From positions 1,164,087-1,228,086 of the forward strand of contig NZ_CP008944.1 in assembly GCF_000732945.1 (NCBI RefSeq): DNA of 64,000 nucleotides, read 5' to 3'. The first letter of the stretch is position 1. Every line of letters begins with the position of its first letter. Source of the DNA: Corynebacterium atypicum (lineage in GTDB: Bacteria; Actinomycetota; Actinomycetes; Mycobacteriales; Mycobacteriaceae). Below the pieces are notes generated by a model that was given only the letters and a program-made list of their open reading frames with translations, did not search any database and was not told the origin of the DNA. Made by a program: the position numbers and the translations under genes. Below are positions 39,052 through 46,243 of the stretch, piece after piece.

Positions 39052-39156
39052 GTGCGGGTCGGAGTTCCGGTTGCTCGAGTTTCCGGCCGCTTAGGTTTCC
39101 ACTCGACCGAGTTTCCGGCCACCCAGGTCGCCGGCCACCCAGGTTTCCGGATACAT
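39052..39156 (-). repeat. Short direct repeats in the secA2 leader
   Basis: On the minus strand, CCTGGGTGGCCGG occurs twice in a row and GGCCGGAAACTCG twice, with further CCGGAA copies. The region lies between the secA2 start and the tRNA. The rest of the 39015-39474 gap is GC-rich without a gene. Confidence 0.5.
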
Positions 39157-39474
39157 GGGTTAGAGCCTAGTGCGCCACGTGCCCGATGGTTTCTTCCGCG
39201 GGGTACCGCTGGCGGTTTGCGGCGGCGAGACCGTAGTGATTCGGCTTTCTAGGCCCCTCATTGGCTACCTCCCGCCGCCGTCTCACCGGCCCAGCGGCCA
39301 GCGCCCAGCTTGAACCGCCGGCCCACCGAACCACCCGGCCAACCCGGCCCAGCACCCCGCCCGGACCGCCGCACCGCTGCACGCTTTCCGGAACCAGCGT
39401 TTATCCTACGGTTTTTCGGTTTGCCGATTCTCGGGGTATCCTTTCTGATGTTGCCCAGCAAGCTAGGGCAGCGG

Positions 39475-39551
39475 CGGACTGTGGCGCAGTTTGGTAGCGC
39501 ACTACACTGGGGGTGTAGGGGTCGCAGGTTCAAATCCTGTCAGTCCGACCA
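39475..39551 (+). tRNA. tRNA-Pro (anticodon GGG)
   Basis: Complete 77-nt cloverleaf. The acceptor stem CGGACTG pairs with CAGTCCG, the D-arm is GCGC...GCGC, the anticodon stem CTACA/TGTAG carries loop CTGGGGG (anticodon GGG, reading CCC), and the T-arm is GCAGG-TTCAAAT-CCTGT. The 3' CCA is encoded. A terminator follows 6 nt later. Confidence 0.97.
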
Positions 39552-39557
39552 ATTCTT

Positions 39558-39600
39558 GCGGTTGAGGTTTATCACTCGGTATTCCTCAACCGCATTTTTT
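39558..39600 (+). terminator. Rho-independent terminator of tRNA-Pro
   Basis: GCGGTTGAGG (39558-39567) pairs perfectly with CCTCAACCGC (39584-39593), followed by a T6 run (39595-39600). Confidence 0.93.
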
Positions 39601-39685
39601 GCGCCCGCTTCCCGGCGCGGCCCTCCCGCTCGGCCCCCGGCTCGGCCCTCGGCGCGGCCCTCCCGCTCGGCCCTGGTGCCGCTGC

Positions 39686-39777
39686 GGTGTCACACAGGTC
39701 GACACCGTTGCGGCGCTGCGCGCAAAACCCCAGGACACATTCCCGACGCCGCCCACCGCGTCGACCTCTGTGACACC
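39686..39777. repeat. 92-bp inverted-repeat element, copy 1
   Basis: The ends GGTGTCACACAGGTCGAC and GTCGACCTCTGTGACACC are inverted repeats (17 of 18 match). A 92-bp copy differing at one base lies at 40938-41029, so the two copies bracket the AbiEi-like gene. There is no coding capacity, so it is MITE-like or an intergenic hairpin repeat. Confidence 0.85.
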
Positions 39778-39848
39778 CCGGCCCCTGCCACACGACTCGC
39801 CGGGCCAAAACGCTGCGCGCGGCCTCACTTTCTGCTGAAGTTGATGCC

Positions 39849-40727
39849 ATGAGCAATCGGGGGTTCACAGAAGGCATCATCTTTACCAAGGGATTCGATA
39901 CAACAAGTAGGAAGACCATCTCCAGACACACCGCGCGAGGCAAGCTGGTAAAACTCGCGCCGCAGGCCTACATTCCTGCCACAGCCTGGTACTCCGCCAC
40001 AGCGCTGCAGAAGCTCAGCATTCGCGCCGCGGCCCACCAACTGACCACCCCCGGCAGCGTCATCACTGGAGCGGCAGCGGCTCAGCTCCACGGGATTACG
40101 GTCGATCACCTGGTTGATCACACCCGTATTGACATCGCGGTAGACCAGAAAAGTAGACGCAAGCCACGCCACGGCGTCGTGTTCCACCGCCTGACGCACC
40201 ATCTACTCACCACCAGCCGCCTCCACCAAGTACACAACGCGACAGTGCGCGTCGCAGATCCGGCGCCGGCAGTCGTAGACATCGCCAGGTTCCACGGCAC
40301 GGTTCCCGGACTAGTCGCAACCGAGCATGCCTGGCATAACCGTAAGGTGACGCAGACAGGTTTGCTGGCCGCGGCGTCGGAAATTGGGCGTTGCGCTGGG
40401 AGCCGGCGCGCACGCCACACCGTCGATTTTGCGGGACCCTGGAGCGAGTCGCCGCGGGAAAGCGAGCTCAAGCTGCGGCTACATCGGGAGGGTTTTCCGC
40501 CGCCGGTACAGCAAGCTCGAATCTTCGATAGTCTGGGCGGATTCGTTGCCCGGCCGGACTTTTTCTTCCCGGAGGTCGGGCTGATCATCGAGTATGAAGG
40601 CGCCCAGAAAACCGAAGGACCCCTCGCCGGGCTCACAGCCGTGCGCGAACTTGAGCGCGTGCGCGCCTTTGACAATCTTGGGCTGGTGGTGCGGCATGTG
40701 GACGCGATAGATTTTCGCAGCCAATAG
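39849..40727 (+). CDS. AbiEi-like N-terminal domain plus DUF559 endonuclease-like domain
   Basis: 292 residues. The N-terminal part has the winged-helix look of AbiEi-type antitoxin proteins (TISRHTARGKLVKLAPQAYI, then PGSVITGAAAAQLHGI). The C-terminal part has a Vsr/DUF559-like core, with RPDFFFPEVGLIIEYEGAQK (~243-262) carrying the Asp/Glu of a PD-(D/E)XK-type fold, and RAFDNLGLVVRHVDAIDF. Such proteins are frequent singletons in Actinobacteria, annotated as type IV toxin-antitoxin or DUF559 proteins; activity is unproven. No AbiEii-like toxin gene is adjacent. The gene stands alone between a tRNA terminator and a sulfurtransferase and is bracketed by two near-identical 92-bp elements, suggesting a mobile or exchangeable unit. 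Confidence 0.8.
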   Translation: MSNRGFTEGIIFTKGFDTTSRKTISRHTARGKLVKLAPQAYIPATAWYSATALQKLSIRAAAHQLTTPGSVITGAAAAQLHGITVDHLVDHTRIDIAVDQKSRRKPRHGVVFHRLTHHLLTTSRLHQVHNATVRVADPAPAVVDIARFHGTVPGLVATEHAWHNRKVTQTGLLAAASEIGRCAGSRRARHTVDFAGPWSESPRESELKLRLHREGFPPPVQQARIFDSLGGFVARPDFFFPEVGLIIEYEGAQKTEGPLAGLTAVRELERVRAFDNLGLVVRHVDAIDFRSQ

Positions 40728-40908
40728 ACTTTCTACGAGCTCGCCGGCTTGTACCGCGCGCTCAGCTTTCGGCGCGTGCCCGTGCCCCGGACGCTGTAGC
40801 AGCCCCCGCCCACCAAGCGGCAGTGGGATTCCGGAGCCCATTACCTAGCTCAGTAGCAGCGCCCCAGCGGTTCCAGGTACGTGTACGCAGGCGGGCCATG
40901 CCCCAGTA

Positions 40909-41071
40909 CAGGGCAAGCAGCACAGACGGCGGGCGCGGGTGTCACACAAGTCGACACCGTTGCGGCGCTGCGCGCAAAACCCCAGGACACATTCCCGACG
41001 CCGCCCACCGCGTCGACCTCTGTGACACCCCGGGCGGCAGCGTGCGGGTGAGCGCAGGGCAAGCAGCACAG
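40909..41071. repeat. 17-bp direct repeat around 92-bp element copy 2
   Basis: CAGGGCAAGCAGCACAG occurs at 40909-40925 and at 41055-41071, on either side of the second 92-bp element (12 and 25 bp away). The 452-bp gap 40728-41179 holds these repeats and the promoter of the next gene; no gene is seen. Confidence 0.75.
40938..41029. repeat. 92-bp inverted-repeat element, copy 2
   Basis: Identical in length to copy 1 at 39686-39777 and in the same orientation, with a single difference (CACAAGTCGAC for CACAGGTCGAC). The ends are inverted repeats. Confidence 0.85.
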
Positions 41072-41167
41072 GCGGGTGGAAAGCCAAGCGCGAGGCAGAC
41101 GGCGCCAAAAACCGCCCCCACACGACACCAGCGCCCGCCCCTGCCGCGCGGCCTTATCAAGCAGACG

Positions 41168-41173
41168 TAAACT
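41168..41173 (+). promoter_or_regulatory. -10 element for a leaderless sulfurtransferase mRNA
   Basis: TAAACT ends 7 nt before ATG 41180, placing the transcription start on the start codon. No Shine-Dalgarno sequence is present. Confidence 0.5.
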
Positions 41174-41179
41174 AATTGC

Positions 41180-42040
41180 ATGTCAGAAATCTATTCACTT
41201 TTACAATCAAACCCTATCGTGAGCGCCGAGTGGCTCAACGGGCACCTCAACGACGTCGTCATCATCGACGCCACCACTTCCACCTGCGGCAACGGCACCG
41301 GCCGCTCCGTGTATGAGGCCGGACACATCCCCGGCGCCGTGCACGCGGACCTGGCTGGCGCCTTCTCGGACCAAAAGTCAGAGTTCCCGTTTACACCGGT
41401 ATCCTCAGCGGATTTTGCCACGCTGGCCAGCACGCTGGGCATCGGCAACGATTGCCCCGTCGTAGTCTACGACGACGGCAGCATGATGTGGGCCACCCGC
41501 TTCTGGTGGAACCTCCGCTTAGAGGGCCACACGTCGGTGGCAGTGCTCGACGGCGGCATGGCCGGCTGGCGCGACGCGCACTACCTCATCGCCACCGGCA
41601 TGGAGACCCGTTACTCCACCAGCTTTACCGCCGAGCGCAACGACGCCCTTATCGCCTCCACAGAGCAAGTCGCCGAGGCATCACGTGCAGGCTCAGCACT
41701 AATTATCGACGCCCGTCCCGCCACCACGTACAGCGGCGTACCCAGCCCCAAGGGCAGCGCCCGGGTCGGCCACATTCCGGGCGCGGTGAACCTGCCGGTT
41801 CCTGAGGTTCTGGGCGCAGACGGGCACATCGATACCCAGGCGGCCAAGGAGAAGATCGAGGCAATTGGGGCCCTCGAGACCGACCTTCCGGTTATCACCT
41901 ACTGCGAGGGTGTCGTCGCGGCCTCGCTGGCCGCACTCCTGTTGGCCAGCTTGGGCCGGTTCGACGCCGCGGTCTACGACGGCTCGATGATCGCCTGGCG
42001 CGCCGACGAGTCGCTGCCCATGTCCCGCGGTGAGGCCTAA
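41180..42040 (+). CDS. Tandem-rhodanese sulfurtransferase (thiosulfate/3-mercaptopyruvate type)
   Basis: 286 residues with two rhodanese domains. The inactive N-terminal domain (~1-140) has the CH2A-type EAGHIPGAVHADL and WNLRLEGHTSVAVLDGGMAGW. The catalytic C-terminal domain has IIDARP, RVGHIPGAVNLP and the active-site loop ITYCEGVVAA with the persulfide Cys (~244). The loop is closer to the mercaptopyruvate than the thiosulfate form, but it lacks the usual Gly after Cys, so the substrate is uncertain. It is cytosolic with no signal peptide. It is probably a single-gene unit with a leaderless start, and the next gene is convergent. Confidence 0.9.
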   Translation: MSEIYSLLQSNPIVSAEWLNGHLNDVVIIDATTSTCGNGTGRSVYEAGHIPGAVHADLAGAFSDQKSEFPFTPVSSADFATLASTLGIGNDCPVVVYDDGSMMWATRFWWNLRLEGHTSVAVLDGGMAGWRDAHYLIATGMETRYSTSFTAERNDALIASTEQVAEASRAGSALIIDARPATTYSGVPSPKGSARVGHIPGAVNLPVPEVLGADGHIDTQAAKEKIEAIGALETDLPVITYCEGVVAASLAALLLASLGRFDAAVYDGSMIAWRADESLPMSRGEA

Positions 42041-42099
42041 CGAGAGCCCCCGAGCCCGCAGCACAGCTGACTCGAGCTCCTGACGGCACGGAAGGCTCC

Positions 42100-43932
42100 C
42101 TAGAGACCGCGCCCGCGGCGCCACGCCGCCCACAGCCGGGCGTACTGCCCACCCGCGCCGACTAGCTCCGCGTGCGGGCCCGACTCCACGATCTGGCCAC
42201 CGTCCATCACCACCACGCGATCGGCACGCGCCGCCTGGTCCAGGCGGTGCGCGATCACCACCGCAGAACGCCCCCGCGTGATCTCCTCCGCGGCCTGCTC
42301 GAGCACCCCGGCGCCCTGCGAGCCGGCCTCCGCGGTGGCCTCGTCCATCACCACGATCGCGGGATCGACCAACAGCACCCGGGCCAATGCCAGCTGCTGC
42401 GCGGCGACCGGGCTCAGCTGCAGCCCGCGCGCCCCGATCTCAGTATCCAACCCGCGCGGCAGCTCCTCGGCCCAGCTGGCGCGCACCCGCCGCAACGCGC
42501 CCCACAGCTGTTCATCGTCGGCACCTGGGCGGGCGAGCAGCAGATCGTCGCGCAGCGGCCCGGAGAACACGTGCACCTCCTGGGAGATGAGCGCCAGCCG
42601 GGAGACGCGCTCGGCGTCGGAAAGCGAGGTCACCTCCGCGCCGTCGATAAGCACCTGGCCGCTATCTGGGCGCCGCAGCCCGGCCAAAAGCGCCGCCACC
42701 GTGGTCTTGCCCGCCCCGGACGCCCCGACGATCGCCACCGTCTCACCCGGGCGCACCTCAAAGTCGATGCCTTCTACCGCCGGCTCGGCGCCAGCGTAGG
42801 AAAACGTGACGTTGCGCATGCGCGCCTCGCCGCTAGCCGGCGGCGCGCCCACCGCCGGAACCGGGCGCAGGCCCTGGCCCACCACGCCGACGATGCGCGC
42901 CAGGGAGGCGTACGCGGACTGCACCGTATCGAGCACCCGCATGAGCATAAGCACCGGGCCGCGCACCCGCACCAGCATCAGCGCGGCCGCCGTGACCGCG
43001 CCTACCGTCACGTGATCGGCGCGCACCAGGAAAAATCCCACGACCAAGCAGGTGGCCATGAGCAGGAACTCCCCCGCCGTGACCCAGTTCTGCAGCTTGA
43101 GCATCGCCAGACGGGCGCGCATCCCGTTTTCCACCACGCCGGCACTCGCCCGCCCGATCCGCCGCTGCGCCCGCCCGGCCAGACCGAACGCGCGGACTGT
43201 CTCCCGGCCGTGGATGGCCTGTAGGATCTCGCGGGCGCGCTCGGCCATCGAGGCCCGCTCGGCGGCGTAGCGCGCCGGGGCCACCTTGAGGTAGGCCCTG
43301 CCGGCGAGCAGGTAGATCGGAAGCGCGACTAACAGCACCAGCAGGAACTGCCAGTCGATGCCCACGAGGGCGATGGCCGTGGCCACCACGGTAAACAGCG
43401 ACTGCGAGAGCACGGGCACCGTCTCCGTGACGGCGCTGGACAGCTCGGCGACATCGTCCGTCGAACGGCTCACCAGATCCCCGGAGCCGGCGTCTTCGAC
43501 CTCATGGATGGGAAGGCCCAGCGCAGTGGCTACCATCTGCTCGCGCAGCGCGGCGATCACGCGCTCTACCTGCCGGGATACCAGGAAGAACCCGGTGGCC
43601 TGCAGCACCGCCGCCGCGACGGCCGCGGCGATCAGACCCAGGCCGGTCAGCCCCAGCTCCCGGAGGGCGCCGGCGTTGCTCAACGCGCCCGATTGGGCGG
43701 CGATCACCGCGTCGACGATCCTCCCCAACAGCCGCGGCACCTGCACGTTCGCCGCCGCGCCGGCCATAAGCAGCACGATCGCAAGCAGCAGCTGAAAGCG
43801 TGCGCCGCGCAAGCCCCGCACCAGGACCCGCACCTGAGAGAACACCTCGCCCCAGGTGGCCAGGGGGAAGGCCCCTGTGCTTCCCGACGTCGTGCCGGCC
43901 GCCGGGGCACTAGTGCCTTTCGGCGCGCTCAC
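42100..43932 (-). CDS. ABC exporter half-transporter (TMD-NBD) with degenerate signature motif
   Basis: 610 residues: six-helix exporter domain (~45-340) then an ATPase domain. Walker A is GASGAGKTT (~412), the Q-loop ALISQEVHVF, Walker B IVVMDEAT and the switch His VIAHRLDQA, all intact. The ABC signature reads LSPVAAQQ instead of LSGGQ. It overlaps the upstream partner by 4 nt. With the partner, which keeps LSGGQ but lacks Walker A, it can form exactly one complete ATP site, since each site combines Walker motifs of one subunit with the signature of the other. Substrate is unknown; the genes are not next to a metabolic cluster. The topology (TMD fused to NBD) indicates export. Confidence 0.9.
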   Translation of the reverse strand: MSAPKGTSAPAAGTTSGSTGAFPLATWGEVFSQVRVLVRGLRGARFQLLLAIVLLMAGAAANVQVPRLLGRIVDAVIAAQSGALSNAGALRELGLTGLGLIAAAVAAAVLQATGFFLVSRQVERVIAALREQMVATALGLPIHEVEDAGSGDLVSRSTDDVAELSSAVTETVPVLSQSLFTVVATAIALVGIDWQFLLVLLVALPIYLLAGRAYLKVAPARYAAERASMAERAREILQAIHGRETVRAFGLAGRAQRRIGRASAGVVENGMRARLAMLKLQNWVTAGEFLLMATCLVVGFFLVRADHVTVGAVTAAALMLVRVRGPVLMLMRVLDTVQSAYASLARIVGVVGQGLRPVPAVGAPPASGEARMRNVTFSYAGAEPAVEGIDFEVRPGETVAIVGASGAGKTTVAALLAGLRRPDSGQVLIDGAEVTSLSDAERVSRLALISQEVHVFSGPLRDDLLLARPGADDEQLWGALRRVRASWAEELPRGLDTEIGARGLQLSPVAAQQLALARVLLVDPAIVVMDEATAEAGSQGAGVLEQAAEEITRGRSAVVIAHRLDQAARADRVVVMDGGQIVESGPHAELVGAGGQYARLWAAWRRGRGL

Positions 43933-45458
43933 AGCTCCGCCTCTTCGACCACGGCGCCAGCCACCGCGCGCCAGGCCGGCGACTGCGTGATCACCAGCGT
44001 GGTCTGGCCGGCGCGCAGCTCGGCAACCTGTGCGGCGATGCGCTGCTCGGTCACCGAGTCCACGGCCGTGGTGGGCTCGTCGAGCACCAGCACGGGCGCG
44101 TCCGTGGCTAACGCTCGCGCCAGCGCCACGCGCTGGCGCTGCCCGCCGGAAAGCGCCCGGCCGCCCTCGCCAACCTCGCGGTCCGGCCCGCCCGGGATGT
44201 CGCGCGCGCAGGCGGCTGCAAGGGCTGCGTCTGCCCGCCGCGGATCGTCGTGGACGTTGGCCTGAACGGAGCCGTCAAACAGGTAAGCCGCGTGCGGGGC
44301 GACCACCACGCCGTCTGCCTCCGCGAGCCGTGCAAGCGCCTCCGGCGCCACGCGCCCGGTGACGGTCAGCCCGAGGCGAAGCTGCGGCGGCTCGCTCCGG
44401 TCGCCCGGGTACTGTGCCGGACGCAGCAGCAGGTCCTGGATCCGCTCGCCCGACGCCGAGACACTCGCCCACCGGGAGGCGAGGTTGCGGCCCAGCATCG
44501 TCATCGGGTGGATGACGAACTGGGTCAGCCCTACCACCGTGATGAGTTCGCCCACGCTCAGCCTGCCGGTAAGGGCCGCGTATCCGGCCACCAGCCCCAG
44601 CCCGATCACGTAGCTGGCCCCCAGCGACTCGGTGAGTACGTTGAGCCGGGCGCGCGCCCCGTTAGCCTCGATTGTCGCTCGGTACGCGTGCCCCGAGGCC
44701 CGCTGATAGCGTTCAGCCACCGCGAGTACCGCGCCGATGCCCTTGATGGTGCGCAGCCCCTCCACCACGTCTGCGGCAAGACCCGCCGCCTGGGCCAGGG
44801 CGCGCTGCCGCTTGCCGGAGCGCCTGTGCAGCGGCTTGGCCGAAAGTAATGAGACCCACACGAGAGCCGGCCCGCCCACCGCGATGCCGAGGCCGAGTGG
44901 CCACCAGATCAGCCCCAGGGCCAGTGCCGCATAGATGATCGAGACGAACTCGGCGACGGGAAAGACCGTCATGATCACAAAGTCCGAGGCGCGCTGAGCG
45001 TCCGTGGATGCCACTGAGAGCAGCGCGCCCGGCGAGGTTCCGGCCCCGCCGATGCCGCGCGGGTCAAGGATCCGCCCGGAGATCTCCATGCGCAGGTCGT
45101 GGCCAACCAGCAGCCGAGAGCGCGTGAGCAGCCAGCGGCCGGCAAACCCGGCGGATAGGTTGAGTGCAAACGCCGCGGCGAGCACGCCGAGCCACAGCAT
45201 CAGCCGGGAGGTGTTGCCGCCGGCGATCGCGTCATCGATGGCCCGGCCCACGATGACCGGGGTCAATCCGTTGCACACGAAGACGATGGACAGCCCCACG
45301 GCCGCATACACCGACCAGGGCCGCTGCGCGAACGCCGTCTTGAGAAGCCAGAACCGCTCGCCTGCCTGCGGGAGTTTCGATGGCCTGAACCTGGGGCCAG
45401 GAAGCTTCGGCTGCGAAGCCTTCGCGGCAAGGCGCAAGCGATGAGCGTGATCAGTCAC
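43929..45458 (-). CDS. ABC exporter half-transporter lacking Walker A
   Basis: 509 residues: exporter-type membrane domain (~35-320), then a shortened ATPase domain of ~165 residues where ~240 is usual. After the membrane part the sequence runs LRLGLTVTGRVAPEALARL directly to VVVAPHAAYLFDGSV. The strand and P-loop that should carry GxxGxGKS/T are missing, the Q-loop Gln is Pro, and the switch His is Gln (TLVITQSPAW). The signature RALSGGQRQRVALARAL, Walker B VLVLDEPTTAVD and D-loop are perfect. It therefore serves as signature donor for its partner 42100-43932 and binds no ATP of its own in the usual way. The frame is clean, so this is not an obvious sequencing fault. Confidence 0.9.
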   Translation of the reverse strand: MTDHAHRLRLAAKASQPKLPGPRFRPSKLPQAGERFWLLKTAFAQRPWSVYAAVGLSIVFVCNGLTPVIVGRAIDDAIAGGNTSRLMLWLGVLAAAFALNLSAGFAGRWLLTRSRLLVGHDLRMEISGRILDPRGIGGAGTSPGALLSVASTDAQRASDFVIMTVFPVAEFVSIIYAALALGLIWWPLGLGIAVGGPALVWVSLLSAKPLHRRSGKRQRALAQAAGLAADVVEGLRTIKGIGAVLAVAERYQRASGHAYRATIEANGARARLNVLTESLGASYVIGLGLVAGYAALTGRLSVGELITVVGLTQFVIHPMTMLGRNLASRWASVSASGERIQDLLLRPAQYPGDRSEPPQLRLGLTVTGRVAPEALARLAEADGVVVAPHAAYLFDGSVQANVHDDPRRADAALAAACARDIPGGPDREVGEGGRALSGGQRQRVALARALATDAPVLVLDEPTTAVDSVTEQRIAAQVAELRAGQTTLVITQSPAWRAVAGAVVEEAEL

Positions 45459-45469
45459 AATTCATCATG

Positions 45470-46177
45470 CTAGCCGCCTATGTTGCCACGGCTCGTTTGC
45501 CGGCGGGCCCGCCAGATCACCACCACGATCAACCCGAGCGTGATCCACAGCAGATAGCGGTTGACCACCTGGACTACCTCCAGGACCTCGTCGCCGAAGG
45601 TCATCCCCAGCCACATGAACACCCCGTTGATCACCGCGATCGACGCCGCGTTCAAGGCAAGAACCGCCCAGGGGCCGACCTTGAGCAGGCCGAGGACCGC
45701 GTTGACCACGTTGCCGGGGATCGGGCCCGGGCAGTAGCTGACCGGCACCAGGGCGCAGGTAATGGCCGTGGACGTGCCCGATTCGCTGCCCAGGGCGCGC
45801 CGGAAAAGCTTCTTCATCCGCGGCATGTACTGGACGGACATGTCGATGAACTCCATGCCCCAGCGCCGGCCCATCGCCCAGTAGAGCGGCACAAACTTAG
45901 CGGCGCCGACGATGGTGCACATGAGGTACACCCACCACTGGCCGTTGCCCACTGAGGCATTGGCCCCCGAGACCACCGCGGAGGTGTACCCGCCGACCAA
46001 GAGCGTGTAGGCCACCGGGTGCGAGAGCAGGTAGGCCCGAAGCGGGATCATGGCGAACCCGTAGATCGCGATGCCGAAAAGCGCGGCGAATAAGAAGATG
46101 TCGATCTTCTTCGGGTGCTGAATGAACTGGGGAACCTCAGGGTCTTGAGCCACGGGCTTGAAGCTTAGCGGGATCAA
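45470..46177 (-). CDS. DedA/VTT-like multi-pass membrane protein
   Basis: 235 residues with about five hydrophobic helices (IDIFLFAALFGIAIYGF, AYTLLVGGYTSAVVSG, the region around WVYLMCTIVGAAKFVPLYWA, VGPWAVLALNAASIAVINGV, YLLWITLGLIVVVIW). The central PGPIPGNVVNAVLG followed by a helix resembles the re-entrant motif of DedA/VTT-domain proteins, which are linked to lipid carrier flipping and envelope stability. Family assignment is tentative. It stands between the ABC exporter genes and cmk-der, all on the same strand, with a ~66-nt gap on the der side. Confidence 0.65.
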   Translation of the reverse strand: MIPLSFKPVAQDPEVPQFIQHPKKIDIFLFAALFGIAIYGFAMIPLRAYLLSHPVAYTLLVGGYTSAVVSGANASVGNGQWWVYLMCTIVGAAKFVPLYWAMGRRWGMEFIDMSVQYMPRMKKLFRRALGSESGTSTAITCALVPVSYCPGPIPGNVVNAVLGLLKVGPWAVLALNAASIAVINGVFMWLGMTFGDEVLEVVQVVNRYLLWITLGLIVVVIWRARRQTSRGNIGG

Positions 46178-46243
46178 ATCCCGCGCGGGTAGCTGGCCGG
46201 CCTGCCGGACAGACGCCCGCGGCCAGCCAGCTTGACACTGCGG

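Noticed and set aside
39475..39600. tRNA-Pro as integration site of a mobile island
   Set aside because: No integrase gene and no repeat of the tRNA 3' end seen in the window; the tRNA terminator is intact.
39686..41029. Insertion sequence or transposon
   Set aside because: No transposase is encoded between or in the 92-bp elements; only inverted-repeat elements are present.
43929..45458. Frameshifted ABC transporter gene
   Set aside because: The shortened ATPase domain is in one clean frame with intact downstream motifs; no lost Walker A was found in the other frames nearby.
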